Source: an uncultured Prevotella sp. | GTDB taxonomy: Bacteria > Bacteroidota > Bacteroidia > Bacteroidales > Bacteroidaceae | Length of the DNA stretch: 64,000 nt | NCBI GenBank assembly: GCA_946612625.1 | Contig: CAMOEW010000002.1 | Location: forward strand, 52,221 to 116,220 | Direction: 5' to 3' | Part shown: piece by piece, positions 8,032 through 15,826 of the stretch | Layout: each line of letters opens with the position of its first letter | Position numbering within the stretch: the first letter of the stretch is position 1 | Made by a program: the position numbers and the translations under genes | The notes under the pieces: model-generated | Databases searched by the model: none | The model's input: only the letters and a program-made list of their open reading frames with translations | Told to the model about the DNA's origin: nothing

Positions 8032-10065
8032 TTATTCGAGCATGTTCTTCAGCCTGATTATTTCGTCGCGATATTGAGCAGCCTGCATGAAGTCGAGGCA
8101 CTTGGCGGCTTCCTTCATCAGCTTGGTGGTGTTGTCGATGCTCTTTCGCAGCTGCTCTGGTGTCATACGTTCAATAATCGGGTCGGCAGCGAATGCACCT
8201 TCAACGGGCCCTGCATAAACCATTGCCTGTGTTTTGGCGCGTTCTTCTTCCTCACCGTTGAATGTCTCGATTCTTAGTGTGCTCTGACGTAGATTTTTCT
8301 GAATTTGCTTCGGAGTAATATGGTGTTCCTCATTATAACTAAGCTGTTTTGTTCGGCGACGTTCGGTTTCGTCAATAGTCTGTTGCATACTTGCAGTGAT
8401 AGTGTCGGCGTACATGATAACCATACCGTTGACATTTCTTGCAGCACGACCGGCAGTCTGGGTAAGACTGCGATGACTGCGCAGGAATCCTTCTTTGTCG
8501 GCATCGAGAATGGCAACAAGCGACACTTCCGGCAGGTCGAGACCTTCGCGCAGCAGGTTTACTCCCACGAGCACGTCATAAACACCATGCCTCAGGTCGT
8601 CGAGAATTTTTATGCGGTCGAGGGTTGCCACGTCGCTGTGAATGTATGCTGTACGTATGTCGTGATTAAGTAGATATTCCGACAGCTCTTCGGCCATGCG
8701 CTTGGTAAGCGTCGTTACAAGCACGCGTTCGCCATGCTCTTTTCTTATCTCGATCTCGTTCATAAGGTCGTCAATCTGGTTTTCGCTCGGACGCACTACA
8801 ATCTCAGGGTCGAGAAGTCCAGTGGGGCGGATTACCTGCTCCACAACAATACCTTCCGACTCCTGAAGCTCATAGTCGGCAGGAGTAGCCGACACATAAA
8901 TCACCTGATTCACCATGCTTCTAAACTCATCGAACGTAAGCGGCCGGTTGTCAAAAGCTGCCGGTAGCCTAAAGCCATATTCCACGAGATTTGTCTTGCG
9001 GGAACGGTCGCCACCGTACATTGCACCGATTTGCGGAATGCTCACGTGGCTTTCATCCACTACCAGCAAATAGTCATCGGGAAAGAAGTCGAGCAGGCAG
9101 TATGGACGCTCGCCTGGTTGCCGCCCATCGAAATAGCGCGAATAGTTCTCTATGCCCGAGCAGTGACCCAGTTCCTTTATCATCTCCATGTCGTACTCCA
9201 CACGTTCCTTTATTCTCTGTGCCTTGATGCTATCACCCATTTCGTTGAAATAGTCCACCTGTTTCACGAGGTCGTCCTGTATGTTACGTATCGCGATGTT
9301 GGTCTGTTCCTGAGTGGTCATGAAAAGATTGGCTGGATATAGGTTGTATTCCTGGTACGACGACAATCGATTCATCGTAGTGCTGTCAAGCTCTTCGATG
9401 GCGTCTATCTCGTCGTCCCAAAACGTTATTCGCAGCACCTGTTCGTTGTATGCCATTGCCACATCGACAGTGTCGCCCTTGACGCGGAAATTGCCACGCT
9501 TCAGCTCTATATCGTTCCTGACATATAATGATGTGACAAGTTTTCTTAACAGAGCGTTGCGCTCAATCTTCTGCCCCACACGCATTGTGATGACATTCTC
9601 CGTCAGAGCCACAGGACTGCCCATACCGTAGATGCAGCTAACTGATGATACAACGACCACATCCTTACGTCCTGACAATAAAGATGATACCGCACGTAAT
9701 CGCAGGCGGTCAATCTCTTCGTTTATTGCAAGGTCTTTTTCAATATATGTATCGGTAGTGGGAAGGTAAGCTTCTGGCTGATAGTAGTCATAATAGCTTA
9801 CATAATATTCCACGGCATTATCTGGAAAGAATCCTCTCATTTCCTCATACAACTGTGCCGCAAGTGTCTTATTGTGGCTGAGGATAAGTGTGGGACGGTT
9901 GATGTTTGCAATCACATTGGCCACAGTAAACGTCTTTCCCGACCCGGTAACTCCGAGAAGCACCTGAGCCTTGTCGCCGTTTTTAATACCTTCAGTCAGT
10001 TGAGCAATGGCTTCAGGCTGGTCGCCAGTGGGTTTGTATTGTGATGTAAGCTTGAATTTACTCAT
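8032..10065 (-). CDS. uvrB: Excinuclease ABC subunit B
   Basis: This 677-aa helicase-like subunit of nucleotide excision repair verifies DNA damage and recruits UvrC. Domains visible: Walker A 'LLGVTGSGKTFTVAN'; the damage-probing beta-hairpin region 'YYDYYQPEAYLPTTDTYIEKD' (first 20 residues diagnostic); the DEAD-like box 'LLVVDESHVSIPQ'; helicase motif 'GRAARNVNG'; and the C-terminal UVR motif 'AAKCLDFMQAAQYRDEI' for UvrC binding. The track start at 10104 adds 13 non-conserved residues; the family starts at 'MSKFKLTSQYKPTGDQP', so the ATG at 10065 is used. A TAATTTTG -7 box on the minus strand (10087-10094) sits at a suitable distance. Confidence 0.98.
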   Translation of the reverse strand: MSKFKLTSQYKPTGDQPEAIAQLTEGIKNGDKAQVLLGVTGSGKTFTVANVIANINRPTLILSHNKTLAAQLYEEMRGFFPDNAVEYYVSYYDYYQPEAYLPTTDTYIEKDLAINEEIDRLRLRAVSSLLSGRKDVVVVSSVSCIYGMGSPVALTENVITMRVGQKIERNALLRKLVTSLYVRNDIELKRGNFRVKGDTVDVAMAYNEQVLRITFWDDEIDAIEELDSTTMNRLSSYQEYNLYPANLFMTTQEQTNIAIRNIQDDLVKQVDYFNEMGDSIKAQRIKERVEYDMEMIKELGHCSGIENYSRYFDGRQPGERPYCLLDFFPDDYLLVVDESHVSIPQIGAMYGGDRSRKTNLVEYGFRLPAAFDNRPLTFDEFRSMVNQVIYVSATPADYELQESEGIVVEQVIRPTGLLDPEIVVRPSENQIDDLMNEIEIRKEHGERVLVTTLTKRMAEELSEYLLNHDIRTAYIHSDVATLDRIKILDDLRHGVYDVLVGVNLLREGLDLPEVSLVAILDADKEGFLRSHRSLTQTAGRAARNVNGMVIMYADTITASMQQTIDETERRRTKQLSYNEEHHITPKQIQKNLRQSTLRIETFNGEEEERAKTQAMVYAGPVEGAFAADPIIERMTPEQLRKSIDNTTKLMKEAAKCLDFMQAAQYRDEIIRLKNMLE

Positions 10066-10154
10066 AAAAAGTTGTTTTTGGGACTGCAAAATTAATAAAA
10101 TCATCGTAATAAACGTTATAAACGATTTTATTTTTCATAAAAATCGGTAAATAC

Positions 10155-10185
10155 TTTGTCTTTCCAGATAAAATGAGTAATTTTG
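10155..10185 (+). promoter_or_regulatory. bamD: Promoter for bamD
   Basis: TTTG (10155-10158) and TAATTTTG (10178-10185) are separated by 19 bases; the predicted start is about 22 bases before the bamD ATG at 10214. Confidence 0.8.
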
Positions 10186-10213
10186 CAAGCTGAAAAAGAA
10201 TTAGGAAGAATTA

Positions 10214-11038
10214 ATGAAGAAAAAAATATTCTTTTATTTGTGTTTCCCTGTTTTTCTGAGCAGTTGCTCGGGAGAGTTTAACAAGGTTTACAAGTCAACC
10301 GACAAAGCATATAAGTACGAGTATGCCAAAGAATGTTTCGCAAAGGGAAAATTTGACAACAGCATCGCTCTTCTTCAAGACATAGTAACTTATTTCAAAG
10401 GAACCGACAATGCCCAGGAGAGTCTGTATCTGTTGGGAATGGCACAGTTCAGCAACCGTGATTACGAGAGTGCGTCGGAAACATTCCGTAAGTATTACTC
10501 TACTTATCCCAAGAGCGACCTTGCCGAGAATGCATCGTTCTATATAGGAGAGTCGCTTTTCATGAGTGTTCCAGAACCACGTCTTGACCAGACGCTCACT
10601 ATCAGTGCCATGAATGCTTATCAGCAGTTCATGGACAATTTTCCGGAATCGAAGCTGAGGAAGGCAGCCGAAGACAAATTGTTCAAGTTGCAAGACAATC
10701 TTGTAGAGAAAGAGTATCTCTCGGCCAAGCTCTACTACGACCTCGGCGGCTATTTTCTAAACTGCACCACCGGAGGTTCCAACTACGAGGCTTGCATAAT
10801 TACGTCGCAGAATGCCTTGAAGGAATATCCTTATTCCGACAAGCGCGAGCTTTTTTCGCTGCTCATTATGAAGAGCAAATTCGAACTTGCCCGCCAGAGT
10901 GTGGAAGCAAAGCGTGAAGACCGTTACCGCGATGCTGAAGACGAATGCTACGGCTTCATCAACGAATATCCAGACTCAAAGGACGTCGAGCTTGCACATA
11001 AATATATTGAGCGTTGCAAGAAGGAACTGAGAAACTGA
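10214..11038 (+). CDS. bamD: Outer membrane assembly lipoprotein BamD
   Basis: A 274-aa lipoprotein with lipobox 'FLSSC' (Cys at about residue 18). The mature part is built of TPR-like helical pairs: 'AYKYEYAKECFAKGKFDNSI', 'SLYLLGMAQFSNRDYESASE', 'NASFYIGESLF' and others. That is the YfiO/BamD fold, which bridges BamA and the other Bam components during beta-barrel insertion. Length and the early 'YNKV.KS'-like start fit Bacteroidetes BamD. It leads a short operon with the omega subunit and a DUF4293 protein. Confidence 0.92.
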   Translation: MKKKIFFYLCFPVFLSSCSGEFNKVYKSTDKAYKYEYAKECFAKGKFDNSIALLQDIVTYFKGTDNAQESLYLLGMAQFSNRDYESASETFRKYYSTYPKSDLAENASFYIGESLFMSVPEPRLDQTLTISAMNAYQQFMDNFPESKLRKAAEDKLFKLQDNLVEKEYLSAKLYYDLGGYFLNCTTGGSNYEACIITSQNALKEYPYSDKRELFSLLIMKSKFELARQSVEAKREDRYRDAEDECYGFINEYPDSKDVELAHKYIERCKKELRN

Positions 11039-11080
11039 CAGGAAGCAATATCAAGTAAACAGATAAACAATCAAAATAGT

Positions 11081-11425
11081 ATGGATTACAAAAAGTCAAA
11101 ATCGCCGGTAAACACCGTGACTCGTAACATTATGGATCTTGCCAAGGATACTGGTAATATCTATGAAAGTGTGGCAATCATTTCAAAGCGTGCCAACCAA
11201 ATCTCCGTTCAGATTAAGGAAGACCTGAGCAAGAAGCTTCAAGAGTTCGCCTCATACAACGACACTGTTGACGAGGTGTTCGAGAACCGTGAGCAGATAG
11301 AAATTTCTCGTTATTATGAGAAACTTCCGAAACCATCTCTTCTTGCTACCCAAGAGTTTATAGAAGATAAAATCTACTGGCGCGACCCTTCTCTTGAGTC
11401 GCGTGAAGAAAATGCAGAGGCATGA
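11081..11425 (+). CDS. rpoZ: RNA polymerase omega/Rpb6-type subunit
   Basis: This 114-aa protein corresponds to the Bacteroidetes version of the omega subunit (Rpb6 family), which is longer and more divergent than E. coli RpoZ. The segment 'TGNIYESVAIISKRANQI' is the conserved omega/Rpb6 motif that grips the C-terminus of beta-prime. It lies between bamD and a DUF4293 gene, an order I recall from other Bacteroidales. The stop overlaps the next start (ATGA). Confidence 0.88.
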   Translation: MDYKKSKSPVNTVTRNIMDLAKDTGNIYESVAIISKRANQISVQIKEDLSKKLQEFASYNDTVDEVFENREQIEISRYYEKLPKPSLLATQEFIEDKIYWRDPSLESREENAEA

Positions 11426-11880
11426 TTCAGCGCATACAAACGATATACATATTCATGGCAGTCGTGCTGAGCATCGTCTGCCTTTCAATGCAGATTGGCG
11501 AGGCATCGTCTGACGGGCTTGTCGTGGCGAGGGAGTATAATCTGTGGATTACCAATTCCAATGGTGAGCATTCGTTTGTCACGTTCCCATTGTTTGTGGT
11601 GTTGCTGCTGTCGTCGGCACTGGGATTCTGCTCTATATTCCTCTATCGTAACCGTATGTTGCAGGCTCGTATCTGCATTTTCAACATGCTGTTGCTTGTG
11701 GGATGGTATGTTCTGTTTGCAGTTTATTCTCAGGTGGTAGGCTATTCCGAAAGCCAGTCTGCCTTTGCTGTATTATTGCCCGCCTCGTTTCCGGCAGTAG
11801 CAGTGATTTTATATTTCATGGCTCGCAAGAGCATCATCAAAGACGAAAAACTTGTCAGGGCAGCCGACAGAATAAGGTAG
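11422..11880 (+). CDS. DUF4293 four-helix membrane protein
   Basis: A 152-aa integral membrane protein starting 'MIQRIQTIYIFMA', the conserved start of DUF4293. Four hydrophobic helices lie at about residues 8-28, 52-72, 80-102 and 112-132, with a short basic cytoplasmic tail ('KSIIKDEKLVRAADRIR'). Function unknown. Translation is probably coupled to the upstream omega gene through an ATGA overlap. Confidence 0.85.
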   Translation: MIQRIQTIYIFMAVVLSIVCLSMQIGEASSDGLVVAREYNLWITNSNGEHSFVTFPLFVVLLLSSALGFCSIFLYRNRMLQARICIFNMLLLVGWYVLFAVYSQVVGYSESQSAFAVLLPASFPAVAVILYFMARKSIIKDEKLVRAADRIR

Positions 11881-11915
11881 AAAATAAGGATTGTGTTTTA
11901 TAACATATCAAAAAA

Positions 11916-11947
11916 TTTGCAAAGCAAAAAAAAACGCCGTACCTTTG
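11916..11947 (+). promoter_or_regulatory. Orphan promoter upstream of a candidate small RNA
   Basis: TTTG (11916-11919) and TACCTTTG (11940-11947), 20 bases apart, form a consensus promoter pointing right. No rightward gene follows: the next gene, mltG, runs the other way and ends at 12057. Confidence 0.72.
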
Positions 11948-11952
11948 CATTC

Positions 11953-12047
11953 GTTATCCTGAATACAATCTTTTTACCTTAAGACAAGGCTAATACCTGT
12001 TGAATAAATCGCCCCATGCTGAGAAGCACGGGGCGATTTGAATATTT
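11953..12047 (+). ncRNA. Candidate small RNA of about 95 nt
   Basis: The region between a consensus promoter and a strong GC-rich hairpin (12006-12039) has no start codon worth using and would give a transcript of about 95 nt. A small internal stem, CCTT-AAGAC-AAGG, lies upstream of the terminal hairpin. I do not recognise it as tmRNA, SRP RNA or RNase P. A possible relation to a short 6S-type RNA was considered but cannot be supported from sequence alone. Confidence 0.45.
12006..12039. terminator. Strong hairpin between DUF4293/sRNA and mltG
   Basis: Arms AAATCGCCCCATGCT (12006-12020) and AGCACGGGGCGATTT (12025-12039) pair over 15 positions with one A-C mismatch and a GAGA loop. The tract after it on the plus strand is AT-rich (GAATATTT) and on the minus strand ATTC, so it could end transcription from either side, though the U-runs are weak. 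Confidence 0.65.
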
Positions 12048-12056
12048 CCATTTATG

Positions 12057-13103
12057 CTATTTCACGCCCCTGTTATTAAGCGCGTGTGCGTAGGCTGCAG
12101 CATTCTTCTGGTGTTCCTTGTATGTCTCTGCAAAATTGTGAGTGCCGCTGAAGTCTTCCTTGGCACACATGTAGAGATAATTGTGCTCAACGTGATTCAG
12201 CACAGCATCAATTCCTGCCACCGACGCAATCTTGATGGGACCTGGAGGAAGTCCGGCGTTCCTGTAGGTGTTGTAAGGACTGTTGATTGCAAGGTGCTTG
12301 TGATAGATGCGCCTTAGGGAGAAGTCCTTTAATGCAAACTTTATTGTTGGGTCGGCCTGCAATGGCATACCTTCGGGATATTCTGCATTGCGCATTTTCC
12401 AGCGGTTGTAGTACATTCCCGCTATCATTGGTTTCTCGGCATTGTTGGCTGTCTCTTCGTCAATGATGCTTGCCATTGTCTGTATCTGCAGAGTGGTCAT
12501 GCCCATGCGGTCGGCCTTGGCTTTCCTGTCGGCATTCCAAAAGGCGTCGTGCTCTTTTACCATTCTGTTCATGAAACCCTCAATACTTGTGTTCCAGTAG
12601 ATGTCGTAAGTGTTTGGAATGAACAGCGAAATTACTGTTGTGCTGTCGAGTCCGTATTTGGCGCAGAAAGTAGAGTCTGTAAGAGCCGATGCTATCTCGG
12701 CACTGTCAAGCATCAATTTTTTTGAGAGCAGTGCTGCCAGTCGCTCGGTAGTCCTTGCTTCAGGAATAGTGAGATGTATCGGCGCCTGAACGCCGTTCTT
12801 CATCATCCGAAACACCTTCAACGTGCTTGTGCCAGGCTCTATGGCATAGCGTCCGCTGTGTATGTTGTCGGCATAGCCGGTATGCCGCGCCATTGTAGTA
12901 AAACCAGAGAGTGCCTGCGGACGTGCTATGGGCTGCAGCTTCAAGAACACAGAATCCTGATTGTCGTCGTCGTCGATATAAACGTATGCCGTCTCGTTGC
13001 TTCTTGAGAAATCTGTTAACAGGAAATAGAAGCACAGTCCTATGACAAGCACAAAGCAGCATCCTGCTGCATAAAGATATGTTTTTGCATTTAGCCTTTT
13101 CAT
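12057..13103 (-). CDS. mltG: Endolytic murein transglycosylase MltG
   Basis: A 348-aa, single-pass membrane enzyme (helix at about residues 8-30) that cleaves nascent peptidoglycan strands. The YceG-like catalytic domain shows 'ASIIDEETANNAEKPMIAGM', the conserved ET motif holding the catalytic Glu, then 'MPLQADPTIKFAL', 'INSPYNTYRNAGLPPGPI' and 'HNFAETYKEH' near the C-terminus, the standard MltG order. The track start at 13145 adds 14 polar residues; MKRLNAKTYL at 13103 gives the usual short cytoplasmic N-terminus. Both are possible, since the promoter (13232-13262) lies upstream of either. Confidence 0.92.
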   Translation of the reverse strand: MKRLNAKTYLYAAGCCFVLVIGLCFYFLLTDFSRSNETAYVYIDDDDNQDSVFLKLQPIARPQALSGFTTMARHTGYADNIHSGRYAIEPGTSTLKVFRMMKNGVQAPIHLTIPEARTTERLAALLSKKLMLDSAEIASALTDSTFCAKYGLDSTTVISLFIPNTYDIYWNTSIEGFMNRMVKEHDAFWNADRKAKADRMGMTTLQIQTMASIIDEETANNAEKPMIAGMYYNRWKMRNAEYPEGMPLQADPTIKFALKDFSLRRIYHKHLAINSPYNTYRNAGLPPGPIKIASVAGIDAVLNHVEHNYLYMCAKEDFSGTHNFAETYKEHQKNAAAYAHALNNRGVK

Positions 13104-13231
13104 TGCTATTTCTCTTTTTTCATTCTTAGTAATGTTATTATTCACATGTCATTAAATACATTATTGTATATATACACTGATTATAGTTTACCGTTCTTTT
13201 ACATATCTGTTCTTTATTTGGTTTCCGACTG

Positions 13232-13262
13232 CAAAGATACTGTGTTTTCCCGACATGCCAAT
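13232..13262 (-). promoter_or_regulatory. mltG: Promoter for mltG
   Basis: On the minus strand a TTG-like element (13259-13262) precedes TATCTTTG (13232-13239) by 19 bases. The leader to the chosen mltG start would be about 120 nt, or about 80 nt to the alternative start at 13145. Confidence 0.6.
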
Positions 13263-13336
13263 ACAGCAGAAAAATGTATTTTTATTTTTTTAATTTTTTT
13301 AATTTTTCAGTTTATATATATTCCGATTATTCTTTG

Positions 13337-13344
13337 TACCTTTG
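13337..13344 (+). promoter_or_regulatory. -7 box for the RelA/SpoT-like HD gene
   Basis: TACCTTTG fits the Bacteroidetes -7 consensus; the upstream 20 bases are AT-rich with only a weak TTT at the -33 position. Its location, 17 bases before ATG 13362, argues against the longer ORF-track start at 13146. Confidence 0.6.
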
Positions 13345-13361
13345 CCAAAATAAAATCGACA

Positions 13362-13970
13362 ATGACGGAAAATGAATTTAAAGACTGCATTCGAAAGAAT
13401 GCTACAACAATAGAACAAATTAGGCTTTTGGCACATCAGGTGCACAACTCTGTGAATCAGACCTACGACAAAACACATCCCTACGGATTCCATCTTGACA
13501 TGGTGGCTGACGCGACAATGAAATACGGAGCCACAGTTTGCCAGAGCGACGACGACCTGCTACCACTGATATTCGGGGCATTCTTCCACGACAGCATTGA
13601 GGATGCACGCCTGTCATATAACGATGTGAAGCGTGCTGCACTCCGTTTCATGAACGAGTCGCAGGCAACTATAGCAGCAGAGATAGTGTATGCGCTGACA
13701 AACGACAAAGGTCGTACAAGGGCAGAACGAGCCGGGGAAAAATATTTTAAAGGCATACGTACAACGCCATACGCCCCACTGGTTAAGCTTGCTGACAGGC
13801 TTGCCAACATTACTTACTCGTTCAATTATACAAACAAAGACAATTATCGCATGAAACAAGTATATGCCGACGAGATGCCTCTATTTCTCGAGGCCATCAC
13901 TGTAAAGAGCGATGATCCCAGACTGGGGCTACCGGAGGATATGATTAAGGAAATAAAAAGTTTTGTGTAA
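13362..13970 (+). CDS. HD protein resembling the (p)ppGpp hydrolase domain
   Basis: A 202-aa soluble protein consisting only of an HD domain. The metal and substrate motifs fall in the order seen in SpoT/MESH1 hydrolase domains: 'YGFHLDMVAD' (His about 44), 'AFFHDSIEDARLS' (HD 76-77, ED 80-81) and 'PLVKLADRLANI' (about 140-150, the KLADRL signature). There is no synthetase, TGS or ACT domain, so if active it would be a small alarmone hydrolase or act on another nucleotide. The track extension to 13146 is low-complexity hydrophobic sequence upstream of the promoter and was discarded. Confidence 0.8.
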   Translation: MTENEFKDCIRKNATTIEQIRLLAHQVHNSVNQTYDKTHPYGFHLDMVADATMKYGATVCQSDDDLLPLIFGAFFHDSIEDARLSYNDVKRAALRFMNESQATIAAEIVYALTNDKGRTRAERAGEKYFKGIRTTPYAPLVKLADRLANITYSFNYTNKDNYRMKQVYADEMPLFLEAITVKSDDPRLGLPEDMIKEIKSFV

Positions 13971-13971
13971 C

Positions 13972-14051
13972 TTCAGAATTCCCGTCGTTCGGAACACAGA
14001 GGTAACTGAGACAACAGAAATGCTGTCGTCAGGAGCGACGGGAATTCTGAA
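13972..14051. repeat. Long inverted repeat at the 3' end of the HD gene
   Basis: TTCAGAATTCCCGTC (13972-13986) is the exact reverse complement of GACGGGAATTCTGAA at 14037-14051, and also of copies at 14078-14092 and 14119-14133. The first pairing would form a 15-bp stem with a 50-base loop just after the HD stop codon. Confidence 0.75.
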
Positions 14052-14163
14052 ATCGCGGAAATGCTGCCGTTCGGAATGACGGGAATTCTGAAATCAAGGA
14101 AATGCTGCCGTTCGGAATGACGGGAATTCTGAAATCAAGGAAATGCTGTCGTTCGGAATGACG
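14017..14163. repeat. 41-bp direct tandem repeat, three full copies plus a partial
   Basis: Three head-to-tail 41-bp units (14041-14081, 14082-14122, 14123-14163) of the form GGAATTCTGAAATCAAGGAA...GTTCGGAATGACG, differing at only a few positions, follow a degenerate 24-bp partial unit (14017-14040). The patch lies between two convergent genes (HD and SUMF1). There are no unique spacers, so it is not CRISPR. Confidence 0.9.
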
Positions 14164-14187
14164 GGAATTATGGAGTTGAGCGTGACA

Positions 14188-15348
14188 TCACTGGAGGACA
14201 AGACGCAAGCCAAGGCCATAATCGCGACTGACAGAGTCACCATTGTCACGATTCGCTACACGGCAGTTCCCTGCATTGTCGCACCAACTGCCACCACGTT
14301 CCACGCGGAGCAAACCCACAGAAGAACCGGTGGGATTAGTCTGAAATTCGGCACTGTAGCTGACATGCCAGTCCTGACACCATTCCCAAACGTTACCGCT
14401 CATATCATAAATACCCAACTCGTTCGGTTGTTTCGTCTTTACAGCATGGGTTGACGAACTGCTGTTACCTACATAACATGCAACATCGTCGATATTGTTG
14501 CTGCCGCTATACTGATAGCCAAGACTCTTGTTGCCGCCACGGGCAGCATATTCCCACTCTGCCTCCGTGGGCAGGCGGAATTTAAGGCCAGTCTGCCGGC
14601 TCAGCTTGCGGACAAACTCTTGGCAGTCATTCCAACTAATATTTTCCACCGGAAGATTCTTTCCCTTAAACTTAGAAGGATTACTGCCCATCACTGCCTG
14701 CCAAAGCTCCTGCGTCACCTCAGTCTCACCGATGTAGTAAGGAGGCAGCGTAACCTGATGGACGGGTGTCTCATCACTGTCTGGTTCTTCCTGCTCTGGT
14801 GTTGCTCCCATCATGAATGTGCCGCCGTCAACCTTGACCATAGTGAACTTTACATTGCCAACAGAGATACTCTTGTTTTTTGGATTAGAGACCGGCCGAT
14901 GATCCGTAGGCTTTATCACAGTTGGAATCTGGATTTGCTGCTGATGTGGAGGCTGAGTAATCTTCGCATCCAATACCAGGATGTACGTACGGGCACGCTT
15001 TAGCATCATTCCGAAATCGTAGTCGCGCAGCACGCCAAATTGCTGATGAGAAATTGTCAGACGCTTCACGCCTTCAGGTACATAAATCCATATCTCGCCG
15101 ACCTTCTGCTCGGTCTGCACCACACCGAGCAAACCGGCGTCGAACGAAAAACCTGTCTGCGTTGTCTCAACTTTTATCAGTGCGCACTTCTGTCCGTTCT
15201 GGTCCATGACAATGGTGCCTGCTGTGTTGGCGGTCAGGTCGGTCTCGTCCATGCGAAAACTCTGCACAGTGAGATTCTGCGCCAGCAGCGTAGGCGCACA
15301 GGCGAAGAAGAATAAAAGGACTGTAACTTTCAGAAATGTTTCTTTCAT
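14188..15348 (-). CDS. Exported SUMF1 (formylglycine-generating-enzyme-like) protein
   Basis: A 386-aa protein with a signal peptide ('LLFFFACAPTLLAQ'). Residues about 25-150 form a beta-rich N-terminal domain with 'GEIWIYVPEGVKRLTISH', a PEGA-like pattern. Residues about 165-386 are the SUMF1/FGE-sulfatase fold: 'GGTFMMGATPEQ', 'YYIGETEVTQELWQAVMG', 'FRLPTEAEWEYAARGG', 'DMSGNVWEWCQDW' and 'VERGGSWCDNA'. I do not see the paired Cys of true FGE enzymes, so it is more likely a structural or ligand-binding member. The track start at 15465 is upstream of MKETFLKV (15348), where the signal peptide begins. Confidence 0.88.
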   Translation of the reverse strand: MKETFLKVTVLLFFFACAPTLLAQNLTVQSFRMDETDLTANTAGTIVMDQNGQKCALIKVETTQTGFSFDAGLLGVVQTEQKVGEIWIYVPEGVKRLTISHQQFGVLRDYDFGMMLKRARTYILVLDAKITQPPHQQQIQIPTVIKPTDHRPVSNPKNKSISVGNVKFTMVKVDGGTFMMGATPEQEEPDSDETPVHQVTLPPYYIGETEVTQELWQAVMGSNPSKFKGKNLPVENISWNDCQEFVRKLSRQTGLKFRLPTEAEWEYAARGGNKSLGYQYSGSNNIDDVACYVGNSSSSTHAVKTKQPNELGIYDMSGNVWEWCQDWHVSYSAEFQTNPTGSSVGLLRVERGGSWCDNAGNCRVANRDNGDSVSRDYGLGLRLVLQ

Positions 15349-15400
15349 GTCACAAAAGTACAAAAAAAACACAGTATGAACAAAAATTTCCAGAAAATCC

Positions 15401-15431
15401 TTTGTAGTAAACAAAAAAAGTAGTAACTTTG
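15401..15431 (+). promoter_or_regulatory. rpmE2: Promoter for ribosomal protein L31
   Basis: TTTG (15401-15404) and TAACTTTG (15424-15431) with 19-base spacing. The expected start near 15437 gives a leader of about 45 nt, which could hold regulation. Confidence 0.8.
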
Positions 15432-15482
15432 CAACCCGAAAGCGAATAAATCGATTTATAAACAATTATTTTAAAATTTACA

Positions 15483-15737
15483 ATGAAAAAAGGTATTCAT
15501 CCAGAAAACTATCGCCCCGTCGTATTCAAGGATATGTCCAACGGCGATATGTTCCTCTCAAAATCTACATGCAAGACAAACGATACAGTAGAATTTGAAG
15601 GCGAAACTTACCCAGTAGTAAAGCTTGAAATCTCAAGCACTTCCCACCCGTTCTATACAGGTAAGAGCAAGCTCGTTGACACTGCAGGACGTGTGGATAA
15701 GTTCATGAGCCGCTACGGTAAGGCTGCGAAGAAATAA
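15483..15737 (+). CDS. rpmE2: Ribosomal protein L31, type B
   Basis: This 84-aa large-subunit protein begins '[19 protein letters not shown]', the standard L31 type B start. It lacks the CxxC zinc site of type A L31, retaining only a single Cys ('KSTCKTND'), and has '[21 protein letters not shown]', the conserved C-terminal motif. Zinc-free L31 is the normal form in Bacteroidetes. It is monocistronic, with its own promoter and terminator. Confidence 0.97.
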   Translation: MKKGIHPENYRPVVFKDMSNGDMFLSKSTCKTNDTVEFEGETYPVVKLEISSTSHPFYTGKSKLVDTAGRVDKFMSRYGKAAKK

Positions 15738-15762
15738 TATACTTCAAGGAACATAGAAAATT

Positions 15763-15806
15763 AAGGGTGCGTTCAGTAGTTGCATATGCTGCACGTACCC
15801 CTTTTT
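15763..15806 (+). terminator. Terminator of rpmE2
   Basis: Arms AAGGGTGCGT (15763-15772) and ACGTACCCCTT (15793-15803) pair over ten positions with one bulged C and one G-U pair, followed by a run of T to 15806. Confidence 0.7.
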
Positions 15807-15826
15807 GACATTAAAAACTTAAAACA

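Noticed and set aside
13146-13361. Longer HD protein beginning at 13146
   Set aside because: The extra 72 residues are hydrophobic low-complexity sequence upstream of the -7 box and unlike any HD family start.
13972-14163. CRISPR array
   Set aside because: Repeats are directly abutting with no unique spacers, there are no cas genes, and only three full copies exist.
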